A DNA stretch of 64,000 bases from an uncultured Eubacteriales bacterium (GTDB lineage Bacteria > Bacillota > Clostridia > Oscillospirales > Acutalibacteraceae). Below the pieces are notes generated by a model. It searched no databases, was not told where the DNA came from, and saw only the letters and a list, made by a program, of their open reading frames with translations. This document shows, piece after piece, positions 1 through 6,741 of the stretch. Each line of letters opens with the position of its first letter. Within the stretch, counting starts at the first letter, position 1. The DNA lies in contig CAKSRC010000003.1 of the NCBI GenBank assembly GCA_934486915.1, positions 1-64,000 on the forward strand. The letters are read 5' to 3'. A program made the position numbers and the translations under genes.

Positions 1-690
1 CTCCCTTTGAACTTTCTTTTGGCTTAATACTTTTTCTTCTTCATTTGCGACATTTGTTTCCCTATTTATTAGGTTTTGAGTATTTATAATATTATTATAT
101 ATGGTATTAGAGGAATTGCTGTATTTATTAATAACCTTATCCACAAAACTCGGTTTTACGTATAGATCATTAGCTGAATCATTATCAGCAGATATAAGAT
201 TCAGCGGTTTAGATGTTATATTTTTTTTTTTGTCGGACAAAGAATTAATTAAATCTTTAAATTCCTTTGTGTTAAAATTGTTATTTATAATAGTGTTGTG
301 TATTTGTTGAATCTGAGAGTTATCAATGGAATTTCCTGCGAACTTAAGTTCCCTTTCTAATTGTCCTAAGAGGTCCTGCTTAAGTCTTAAGTTATTGATA
401 AGACCATTTTGGCCGTCTTGGTATGCACGCATCTGCAAAAGTAAATTAATAATAGTATGTGCTGTTTCACTATCACCATTGTCATTCATTTTATGAACCA
501 TTTGTGTATCTGTAAAGTACGTATCGGGTTTATTTTTAACAAACCTAGATTTAAGTGCCTTTGAAGAACGGCTGATAAAGCTATCATAAAACGGCTTAAT
601 ACGCAAATTATTGATAGAGTGCATAACTATCTTAGGATTTGAAATATTAGTTTTTATAAATTTTAGTGTTGTAAGATTGCGATTTTTCAT
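1..690 (-). CDS. Unknown protein of the CIS operon, N-terminal 230 residues (runs off left edge)
   Basis: This reading frame is open from an ATG at 690 to the left edge with no stop. A ribosome binding site (AAAGGACG) lies about 8 bases upstream, and the start is 21 bases past the stop of the second tube gene, so it is read in the same operon. The visible part is polar, rich in Asn, Lys, Ser and Ile, with no signal peptide or clear membrane segment. It starts MKNRNLTTLKF and includes an alpha-helical stretch around residues 80-125 (LLLQMRAYQDGQNG). I do not recognise the family. Its place after the tube gene suggests a structural or assembly part of the injection system, but the domain that would identify it may lie outside the window. 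Confidence 0.7.
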   Translation of the reverse strand, partial: MKNRNLTTLKFIKTNISNPKIVMHSINNLRIKPFYDSFISRSSKALKSRFVKNKPDTYFTDTQMVHKMNDNGDSETAHTIINLLLQMRAYQDGQNGLINNLRLKQDLLGQLERELKFAGNSIDNSQIQQIHNTIINNNFNTKEFKDLINSLSDKKKNITSKPLNLISADNDSANDLYVKPSFVDKVINKYSNSSNTIYNNIINTQNLINRETNVANEEEKVLSQKKVQRE

Positions 691-711
691 AACAAAACGT
701 CCTTTAATCAA

Positions 712-1224
712 TTAGAATGATGGCGGTATAGGTATTTCCGTAAGACCTCTATGGACTATAGTAAACGTTTCTATGCAAGGAGTTGAGCTTTGAGCATCAA
801 GGTCCGACATAGACCATTCTTCTATACCTTGTGATATAAAAGTAAATATTGCTTTTAATTCCCTATCTCTTCCCATTACCATAATGAAGCCCGGGGAACC
901 TGGCATTACTAAAGATTCATCACCTATAACCATACCCACAAAAGGTAATTTAGATATGCTCGATCTTACCAAATAACCTCTTTTAAATGTAAGTTTATGC
1001 GGTGATGAATGTGGTTTTTTCAAAGCTATAGGAAAACTATTTCTTCCACCTTCAACTATGTAGTCCATTTCTTGAGTCTTTGAAATTCCCGAAACAGACT
1101 GGAAACCATACACGGAAAGTCCCATTATTACTACAAAATTTACTGCAGCAAATGGTTCTCTGCGTGATTGTATTCCTAAGGCATCTGCAAGTGACTCACT
1201 TGAAAGCCAATTAGGTACTTGCAT
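712..1224 (-). CDS. CIS/phage tail tube protein, T4 gp19-like (second tube paralog)
   Basis: A 170-aa protein of the T4 gp19-like tube family, which stacks as hexamer rings to form the inner tube of contractile tails. The family signature is visible: an N-terminal NFVVIMGL strand, GFQSVSGIS, then EGGRN and LTFKRGYL, matching the usual 'evSGl...eGG...ltLkRG' pattern. The ATG at 1224 is chosen because GAGGAGG lies 7 bases upstream; the reading frame extends further but without another such site. It diverges strongly from the 163-aa tube protein at 1957-2448. Afp-like systems usually carry such a second tube paralog near the baseplate end, so this one may form the first rings on the baseplate (inference). 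Confidence 0.85.
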   Translation of the reverse strand: MQVPNWLSSESLADALGIQSRREPFAAVNFVVIMGLSVYGFQSVSGISKTQEMDYIVEGGRNSFPIALKKPHSSPHKLTFKRGYLVRSSISKLPFVGMVIGDESLVMPGSPGFIMVMGRDRELKAIFTFISQGIEEWSMSDLDAQSSTPCIETFTIVHRGLTEIPIPPSF

Positions 1225-1269
1225 ATTATTTCCTCCTCTCAAATAAAAACAAAATTTAGGTGACAAAAT

Positions 1270-1461
1270 CTAAATTTCGAATATATTTTTTCTTTCGTCA
1301 CCATTCATTTTTTTGTTGATCTTAGAAGCTTCCTTGCAAAATCTTACTCTTTCCTTATGATCTAATTCTAATATTTGATCATAGGACCAATTAAAGTAAT
1401 ATGCTAAAAAAGCTATCTCCTCATAAAGTATATCGAGGGGATAGCTTCTTAAGATTCCCCC
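1270..1461 (-). CDS. Small CIS protein (DUF6760-like), apparently made only by -1 frameshift from the upstream gene
   Basis: A 63-codon frame follows and overlaps the end of the chaperone-like gene, in the -1 frame. It reads GGILRSYPLDILYEE and continues through AYYFNW and LELDHKERVRF, the pattern I recall from the small ~55-aa protein found after this gene in Afp-like loci (DUF6760; from memory). It has no ATG, GTG or TTG near its beginning: the frame opens after a TGA and holds only GGT ACC TTC ATT before the five-G run at 1457-1461. A tRNA-Gly on GGG could slip back one base onto GGG and continue in this frame, giving a fused product as in lambda G/GT tail chaperones. The coordinates given start at the slip site. 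Coding identity is well supported; the frameshift is inferred. Confidence 0.7.
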   Translation of the reverse strand, partial: GGILRSYPLDILYEEIAFLAYYFNWSYDQILELDHKERVRFCKEASKINKKMNGDERKNIFEI

Positions 1462-1817
1462 AATGAAGGTACCTCAATTGTAAAAGTATGATTACAGTTT
1501 GGACAAGTCTCTCTAATATATATTGGTTCAATTGCATTTATGCTTTGATATAATTCTTGTAGATATGCTATGTCCGCAGTGAACAATTGTTCGATTATAT
1601 CGGTATTAATTTCTTCCAAAGTACCAAGCTTTGTTATAACTCTAGACAAGAGCATTATGCTTAAATACCCCGGATTACTTTTTACTCTAGGATCTTTTAG
1701 CGGTATTATTTCATCAGCCGCTGTTGCTAATCTCATTACACCTCGTTTATGAACTTCACCATTTGCATCAACATATCCCTTTGGTAATTCAAATGAAACT
1801 TCTGTTTGGAATGACAT
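1449..1817 (-). CDS. CIS tail-assembly chaperone-like protein
   Basis: A 122-aa protein with the pattern seen after the tube gene in Afp-like loci: LPKGYVDANGEVHKRG, then MRLATAADEI, then LLSRVITKLG and FTADIAYLQELYQSIN. It ends with a single CPNC motif in a beta hairpin. Its role is probably tail assembly (chaperone or adaptor); I do not know of a solved function. The ATG at 1817 is preferred over 1826 because AAGGAGG is 11 bases upstream of the first and only 2 bases from the second. The last codons run through TTG GGG GAA TCT TAA, which contains the candidate -1 slip site that would fuse it to the next frame. Confidence 0.8.
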   Translation of the reverse strand: MSFQTEVSFELPKGYVDANGEVHKRGVMRLATAADEIIPLKDPRVKSNPGYLSIMLLSRVITKLGTLEEINTDIIEQLFTADIAYLQELYQSINAIEPIYIRETCPNCNHTFTIEVPSLGES

Positions 1818-1902
1818 ATATATCATATCCTCCTTAATAAACTAAGTATTATTATTGTATCTTTATTATTGGCATATTTTAATGAATATATTATTGGTAA
1901 GA

Positions 1903-1934
1903 TTATTACACCACCTAAAATGGTGGTGTAATAA
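1903..1934 (-). promoter_or_regulatory. Perfect 13-bp hairpin between tube gene and chaperone-like gene
   Basis: TTATTACACCACC and its exact complement flank a 6-base loop, 23 bases past the tube stop codon. On the minus strand it is not followed by a clean U-run. It could be a partial terminator or an RNA-stabilising hairpin that keeps tube and sheath levels above those of the downstream assembly genes. That role is inferred from position only. Confidence 0.6.
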
Positions 1935-1956
1935 CTTGCCGGTTTATAATTTAATA

Positions 1957-2448
1957 TTAGGTTGCAGTAGCAGTTCCTCCGGATTGAGCAACACCCTCTA
2001 CACGCTTACAACCTTCATGAGCTAATTCCAATGTTTCCATTGCTAGTTCAGAAGCGTCACCTTTAAGGTCTGGTCCTGTGTATTTTGTAGGCCATACATT
2101 GGATAGTTCCCATGCTACAGCACTTTCAACAGCAGGATCTTCCAAAGTGATTGTAACTTTGCTTGCTTTAGAATATTTACCGCTTGTATTTAAATTGATC
2201 CAATCAAAAAGAGCTTTATTACTGCTTATAATACCTCTTTTTAATGTAACATTGCCATATTTAGCAAGTCCAGGGAATTTTTCAGTAGTATATACGTTAC
2301 TGTCACCTGCTCTATATTCTATCGGATCATAGGAAACATCAAATCCTGATACTTCGCTAAATTGACCAAGAAGTGCGCTTTCAATACCTTCAATTTCACT
2401 AGATATCTCAACTCTGAACTTAAAAGTTCTCATTACTAACTCTGCCAT
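1957..2448 (-). CDS. CIS/phage tail tube protein, T4 gp19-like (main tube)
   Basis: A 163-aa tube protein. Signature elements: RTFKFRVEIS at the N terminus, GQFSEVSGFDVSYD, EYRAGDS, FPGLAKYGNVTLKRGI and a C-terminal ELAHEGCKRVE helix. These match the tube protein coded directly after the sheath in Afp/PVC-type and other contractile systems. Hexamers stack inside the sheath and are ejected on contraction. It starts at an ATG 27 bases past the sheath stop codon with GAGGGGAG upstream. The C terminus is short and Gly/Thr/Ala-rich (SGGTATAT). Confidence 0.92.
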   Translation of the reverse strand: MAELVMRTFKFRVEISSEIEGIESALLGQFSEVSGFDVSYDPIEYRAGDSNVYTTEKFPGLAKYGNVTLKRGIISSNKALFDWINLNTSGKYSKASKVTITLEDPAVESAVAWELSNVWPTKYTGPDLKGDASELAMETLELAHEGCKRVEGVAQSGGTATAT

Positions 2449-2474
2449 TTAAACTAAACTCCCCTCTAAGTTAA

Positions 2475-4196
2475 TTATTCTCCTGTTTTTTGTGTAATTC
2501 TAAAGATTACAAACTCAGCCGGTTTAACTGGAGCAACACCGATTACGCAGATTAACTTACCGTTATCAATATCATCTTGAGTCATTGTGTTAGGTCCAAT
2601 ATCTACGAAGAATGCTTCTGCTTCAGATGCGCCTGCAAGAGCACCGCTTCTCCACATACCTGATAGGAATGTTTCAACAGTTCTTCTTACTCTTACCCAT
2701 AGCAATTCATCGTTTGGCTCAAATACAACCCAGTTAGTATTTGCTTTGATAGATTCTTCTAAGTAGATAAACAAACGTCTAACGTTGATATATTTCCACA
2801 TTGGATTTGAAGAAGCTGTTCTAGCTCCCCAAACTCTTATGCCTGCACCAGGGAATCTTCTAATTAAGTTAACACCCTTTGGATTTAGAACATCTTGTTC
2901 GCCTACATTATAGTTGCAATATAGGCCTGTGCAGTTTGCAATTGTTTCATTAGCCGGAGCCTTATGTACTCCTCTTAATGCGTCAGTTCTTGCATATACG
3001 CCCATGATAGAACCTGAAGGTGGCATATAGATGCTCTTCTTGTCTAGTGGATCATATACTTCTAACCAAGGATGGTACATAGCGCAGTAGTCACTGTCTA
3101 CGATATCCCTATGAGCTATAAGTTCTTTTACAGTTTTGCTTTCCTTTGGCATATCTAAAACAGCAAATCTGCTTGCCAAAGATTCGCAGTGAGCAACTAG
3201 TGAAAGTTGTACATTTGCACTAACAATACCAGGTATTGCCATGATGTTAACTTCACTGTTGTCTAGGAATGCTTGAATTCCTGTACGGCTTCCAGGACCT
3301 TTGTCCTCGCCGATAAAGTCAGCGTCGCTAAGAGCTTCAACAGAACCATCTGTTCCGTTTTTAAGAGAAATAGTAACGACGTCTTTTTCGCAACCAAATA
3401 CTTCTTGAATTACATTCAAAGGAGCGATTGGCAATGCGTTTGCTTTTACGCTAACATTTACTAATTCTGATTTAGCTAATTGTTTCTCTAAGAACTCAGC
3501 AGATTCAATGTTTAGGGAAACATTTGAATATGCTTCTGTAATGTCACCGCATTTAACAGCTACATTCATTTCACAAGTTTTAATTGTGATAGTTGGAAGA
3601 AGAGCGTTATCAACTACATCATTAGAGAATGGTGCTTCAAAAGTGATAACCTTCTCATTAACTTCAGTAATAATATTGTATTCAGGAGAACCTGCACCCT
3701 CTAGAACAACAACATCACCTGCGTTAAATCCATATTGAGATTTAACTCTGTATGAACCTGCTCCTAAATCTTCAAAAATTTGAGTTTTTGCTTTGCTTGC
3801 TTCAGAGAAAGTAACAGTTATTGCATTGCCCCATTTACCTGGGTTTTTAGCTTCAAAACTGATAATTCCTTCTTGACCTTCAGCGCAGCAGCTTGTAGCA
3901 ACACTAGCATCAGAAGGAGCGACTCTCATGATGTAAGCACGAGTTCCTCCATTAATAAAGAAATGACTTACTGCATATGCTAGATAGCGGTACTGGCCAA
4001 ACTCGCTTTCTTGAAGATATCCTCCAAATTTGCGATTAAACTCTGCTTGACTTAGTACTAATTCAGGTGCACCAATTGTTGCACCTTTTTCTGCTAGACC
4101 AATAAAGCCTGCAGTGCTTGTGCTAACACCTTGTACAGGTGCAGAACCATTGTCAAATTCCTCAACATAAACTCCTGGTGATAGATATTCAGCCAT
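2475..4196 (-). CDS. CIS/phage tail sheath protein
   Basis: A 573-aa contractile sheath protein. The N terminus MAEYLSPGVYVEE, the STAGFIGLAEKG segment and the C-terminal domain (WKYINVRRLFIYLEESI, VFEPNDELLWVRVRRTVETF, PVKPAEFVIFRITQ) are hallmarks of the sheath family; the C-terminal part forms the handshake that links subunits. Its length is normal for Afp/PVC-type sheaths. ATG at 4196 is given because family members start with MAEYL; a GTG at 4205, three codons upstream, sits directly after a hairpin and could be the real start (see 4206-4243). It follows the 303-aa gene and precedes the tube gene. Confidence 0.95.
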   Translation of the reverse strand: MAEYLSPGVYVEEFDNGSAPVQGVSTSTAGFIGLAEKGATIGAPELVLSQAEFNRKFGGYLQESEFGQYRYLAYAVSHFFINGGTRAYIMRVAPSDASVATSCCAEGQEGIISFEAKNPGKWGNAITVTFSEASKAKTQIFEDLGAGSYRVKSQYGFNAGDVVVLEGAGSPEYNIITEVNEKVITFEAPFSNDVVDNALLPTITIKTCEMNVAVKCGDITEAYSNVSLNIESAEFLEKQLAKSELVNVSVKANALPIAPLNVIQEVFGCEKDVVTISLKNGTDGSVEALSDADFIGEDKGPGSRTGIQAFLDNSEVNIMAIPGIVSANVQLSLVAHCESLASRFAVLDMPKESKTVKELIAHRDIVDSDYCAMYHPWLEVYDPLDKKSIYMPPSGSIMGVYARTDALRGVHKAPANETIANCTGLYCNYNVGEQDVLNPKGVNLIRRFPGAGIRVWGARTASSNPMWKYINVRRLFIYLEESIKANTNWVVFEPNDELLWVRVRRTVETFLSGMWRSGALAGASEAEAFFVDIGPNTMTQDDIDNGKLICVIGVAPVKPAEFVIFRITQKTGE

Positions 4197-4205
4197 AATT
4201 CTCAC

Positions 4206-4243
4206 GGTTTTTCCATATAAATGAAAAACCTTACAACTCCTTT
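4206..4243 (-). promoter_or_regulatory. Sheath leader: SD, then 8-bp hairpin, then start codon
   Basis: On the minus strand AAAGGAG (4243-4237) is followed by 6 bases and then by GGTTTTTC / GAAAAACC around a 9-base loop (4230-4206). GTG follows directly at 4205 and ATG at 4196. Linear spacing from the SD to either start is too long, but folding the hairpin brings the SD to about 6 bases from the GTG. The loop holds an ATG that starts a 4-codon frame ending at TGA over the GTG. This looks like hairpin-bridged initiation or translational control of the sheath. Confidence 0.5.
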
Positions 4244-4291
4244 CGCTTTCGATTTCTTTAATTAAAACCTTTAGTTAGTTGAATTTATTTA

Positions 4292-4320
4292 ACATATAGA
4301 TATTAAAAATATCTATGTGT
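4292..4320 (-). promoter_or_regulatory. Hairpin between the 303-aa gene and the sheath gene
   Basis: ACATATAGATAT and ATATCTATGTGT pair around a short A-rich loop in the spacer after the 303-aa gene; the flanks TTAGTTAGTT and AACTAGTTAA may extend the stem. There is no clear U-run downstream. It may be a processing or stabilising hairpin that separates expression of the first gene from that of the sheath. Confidence 0.45.
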
Positions 4321-4345
4321 AAACTAGTTAATAAAACTTAAGCAA

Positions 4346-5257
4346 TTACTCATCTTGATTATCGTTTGAACCCTCATCCTCATTTTCATCGGTTGTTTTT
4401 TCAGGTTCATTAATCTTTTTTCCCTTATCTTGATTTTCTTGCTCTTGTTTTTCTTGTTCTTTGAGCTCTTTTTCTATGTCTTCCAAACCCTTTACATTTT
4501 GAATATCTTCCTCTGCAAGCCTTTTCTTAAGCATATAAAGAAAAATTATATCGTCTCTTGCCCTAAACTTCATTTCTCTTGCTGTTTGCTTTGCTTCATT
4601 TACAGCCTTAAAGAACTTCTGCCTAAATACAAGGTTTTTTTGTTCTTTAAAGTTTTTGTCTTGATCCGGCAGTGGACTTTTCTTTTTACTTTTGCTCGTT
4701 TGATGGAAGTCTAAGACATCATCCATAGTTGTGAGATTCTGCTCATTATCCGAAAACTTGTCCATTTGCTGCTCAATATAGACAAAGTCATGAGATGCAT
4801 TGGATCTAAGTACATTTGCACCACCCAAAAAGCTTTTGTCATTGGTCATAAACCTTTCAGATCCATTAGTAATTGACCTTTTTACTGTATCGCCTTCAAT
4901 AAATTCCCTTGAATTTTGGGTTCTGGCGTGTTTTTCAGTAAACGTCAATACAATTTCATCTTTTTTTGAATCATACCCGATTTCAACCAATCCGGTATTG
5001 AGTTTAATCTCACCTATTTTATTTGGCGGAGATTTTAAAGACTTTCCTGAAGTAGGTTTAACTTTTTTAAGCTTTTCACGCGGATTCATGTCATCCTTAT
5101 CTCTAAACCTTTCAATGTTGCTGCAAAAAGGGTCGCTTCGATATCTTTTTGAATCCCTTTGAGTCAAAGAGCTATAATCGATTGCATTACTAAAACTTTT
5201 ACCTTTTTGGTTCAATGCCATTTTTTTATCTCTTTTTAAACTTTCATACAATGACAT
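4346..5257 (-). CDS. Unknown charged protein, first gene of the CIS operon
   Basis: A 303-aa protein that starts at ATG 5257 with GAGGTGGG upstream, some 50 bases from a strong promoter. No signal peptide or membrane segment. It has a Lys/Ser/Asp-rich N terminus, a beta-rich middle around residues 80-115 (GEIKLNTGLVEIGYD, DEIVLTF), a helical Lys/Arg-rich segment around 205-250 (FFKAVNEAKQTAREMKFRARDD) and a very acidic C-terminal tail of Glu, Gln, Asn and Asp. I do not recognise it. As the promoter-proximal gene, before the sheath, it could be a regulator, an accessory assembly factor or a payload of the injection system. None of these can be chosen from the sequence. Confidence 0.75.
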   Translation of the reverse strand: MSLYESLKRDKKMALNQKGKSFSNAIDYSSLTQRDSKRYRSDPFCSNIERFRDKDDMNPREKLKKVKPTSGKSLKSPPNKIGEIKLNTGLVEIGYDSKKDEIVLTFTEKHARTQNSREFIEGDTVKRSITNGSERFMTNDKSFLGGANVLRSNASHDFVYIEQQMDKFSDNEQNLTTMDDVLDFHQTSKSKKKSPLPDQDKNFKEQKNLVFRQKFFKAVNEAKQTAREMKFRARDDIIFLYMLKKRLAEEDIQNVKGLEDIEKELKEQEKQEQENQDKGKKINEPEKTTDENEDEGSNDNQDE

Positions 5258-5313
5258 TTTCCCACCTCATTCATCAAATGAAACCGTTTTATGTAATGTT
5301 ATCTTATGAGTTA

Positions 5314-5342
5314 ATAATATCATCATAAAATTTACTTGTCAA
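5314..5342 (-). promoter_or_regulatory. Sigma-A type promoter of the CIS operon
   Basis: On the minus strand a perfect TTGACA (5342-5337), a 17-base spacer and TATTAT (5319-5314) point toward the 303-aa gene. Transcription would begin near 5307, giving a leader of about 50 bases. This predicts vegetative rather than spore-specific expression. Confidence 0.8.
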
Positions 5343-5723
5343 TACTTTTTTAGAGAAAAAAATGTAATTTTTTTGCTTTTACGACCTGTTTATTAATAAA
5401 ACCTGCTTATGTCATACGCATTAGTTTACTTTTATATATGAAATATAAACTTTTATTAGGAAATCAATAAAATATATTACATAGCTTTCAACTCGTCTTT
5501 TTATGAATTTTCCTACCCTTAACCTTACAATATTTAAGTATAAATCTAAGTTTTTAATTAATTTATAAGACCTAATTAATGAGATGATAATACCAAATGG
5601 GCTATTCTACATATTTCTCACTTGATTCATGTTAAGATATCCATATATCCTTATAAATGTCAAGCATTAGGCCCTATTTCAATATAAAGTTATTATTACA
5701 ATATTACCCAAACAATAAAAAGC
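5343..5723. other. Non-coding spacer between the CIS operon and prmA
   Basis: An AT-rich stretch between two divergent promoters. I see no open frame with a ribosome binding site, no tRNA-like fold, no member of the dispersed repeat family and no attachment-site-like duplication. Confidence 0.5.
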
Positions 5724-5752
5724 TTGTAATATTTGATAAATATTACTATAAT
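5724..5752 (+). promoter_or_regulatory. Promoter of prmA
   Basis: TTGTAA (5724-5729), a 17-base spacer and TATAAT (5747-5752). Transcription would begin near 5759, downstream of the upstream in-frame TTG at 5733, which rules that codon out as the prmA start. Confidence 0.7.
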
Positions 5753-5786
5753 AAATGGTATTATAATAATAAAAGGAGGAGTTCCT

Positions 5787-6704
5787 ATTAACTTTAACGA
5801 AATAATAATCACAGTCCCATCAGCTCAAACTGATATTGCAGGTGCAATCGCTAATATGGTTGTTCCATATGGAATATATATTGAAGACTACTCTAATCTT
5901 GAAAAAGAAGTAATGGAGATTGCAAATATAGATATGATAGACGAATCTCTTATTAAGAAAGATAGATCAAAAAGTAAGATCCATATCTATATTGATAAAG
6001 AGCACAGCCCTATTGAGGCCATTTCTTTTTTAAAAGAAAGATATAAAAGTGAGTCAATAGACTTTGACATATCAGTTCAAGATATGCATGAAGAAGACTT
6101 CGCAAACAATTGGAAAAAGTATTTTAAACCTATAGAAGTAGGCAATAAACTTCTAATAAGGCCTATATGGGAAGAATACAAGGAAAAAACCTCAAGAAAA
6201 ATATTAAATCTTGAGCCGGGTATCGCATTTGGAACGGGAACCCATCAAACTACCAGACTATGTCTTTCAATGCTTGAAGATGTAGTAAACAATGAAAGCC
6301 GTGTATTAGACGTTGGGTGCGGCAGCGGTATACTTGCTATTGCATCTTTAGTTTTGGGTGCCAAAAGTGCCCTAGGCGTAGATATTGATGAGCTTGCTGT
6401 AAAAACCGCAGTAAATAATGCAAAGCTTAACAACGTGGAAAACCGCTTTAATGCAGTTTGCGGAGACCTTTTAGATAAAGTCGATGGCCAATACGATATC
6501 ATTCTTGCCAATATAGTCGCCGATGTCATAATCAACCTTTCTAAGGATATAAAGCCCTATATGCATAAAGATACTATATTCTTAATGAGCGGAATAATTG
6601 ATTCAAGACTTTTAGATGTTAAAAATGCTCTAAATGAAAGCTTTATAATATTAGACGAAAGGCAAGATAAGTGTTGGGTGGCACTAAAAGCCAAACTAAA
6701 ATAA
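5787..6704 (+). CDS. prmA: Ribosomal protein L11 methyltransferase PrmA, probable AUU start
   Basis: A 305-aa class I SAM-dependent methyltransferase that trimethylates ribosomal protein L11. The family features are present: the WKKYFKPIEVG linker, PGIAFGTGTHQTT, the SAM motif LDVGCGSGILAIA and the NIVADVI motif (NPPY-like position). The start is the odd part: AAAGGAGG lies 7 bases before ATT at 5787, where family members usually begin, and no ATG, GTG or TTG exists in frame between the SD and residue 26. An upstream in-frame TTG at 5733 lacks an SD and lies before the predicted transcription start. AUU initiation, known from infC, is therefore likely. Its length fits the family. Confidence 0.9.
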   Translation: MNFNEIIITVPSAQTDIAGAIANMVVPYGIYIEDYSNLEKEVMEIANIDMIDESLIKKDRSKSKIHIYIDKEHSPIEAISFLKERYKSESIDFDISVQDMHEEDFANNWKKYFKPIEVGNKLLIRPIWEEYKEKTSRKILNLEPGIAFGTGTHQTTRLCLSMLEDVVNNESRVLDVGCGSGILAIASLVLGAKSALGVDIDELAVKTAVNNAKLNNVENRFNAVCGDLLDKVDGQYDIILANIVADVIINLSKDIKPYMHKDTIFLMSGIIDSRLLDVKNALNESFIILDERQDKCWVALKAKLK

Positions 6705-6741
6705 GTCCTTTTATAATTAAAAATGAAATGGGGGAAAATAA

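Noticed and set aside
101..310. Plus-strand frame of about 69 codons inside the partial left gene
   Set aside because: Lies antisense to a frame with a good SD and operon context, with no SD of its own; treated as a shadow.
1..5342. Prophage
   Set aside because: No capsid, portal, terminase or integrase in view; tube and chaperone types look Afp-like. The left side is unseen, so this is not final.
5733..5786. In-frame TTG at 5733 as the prmA start, adding 18 residues
   Set aside because: No SD, lies upstream of the predicted transcription start, and the added residues do not fit the family.
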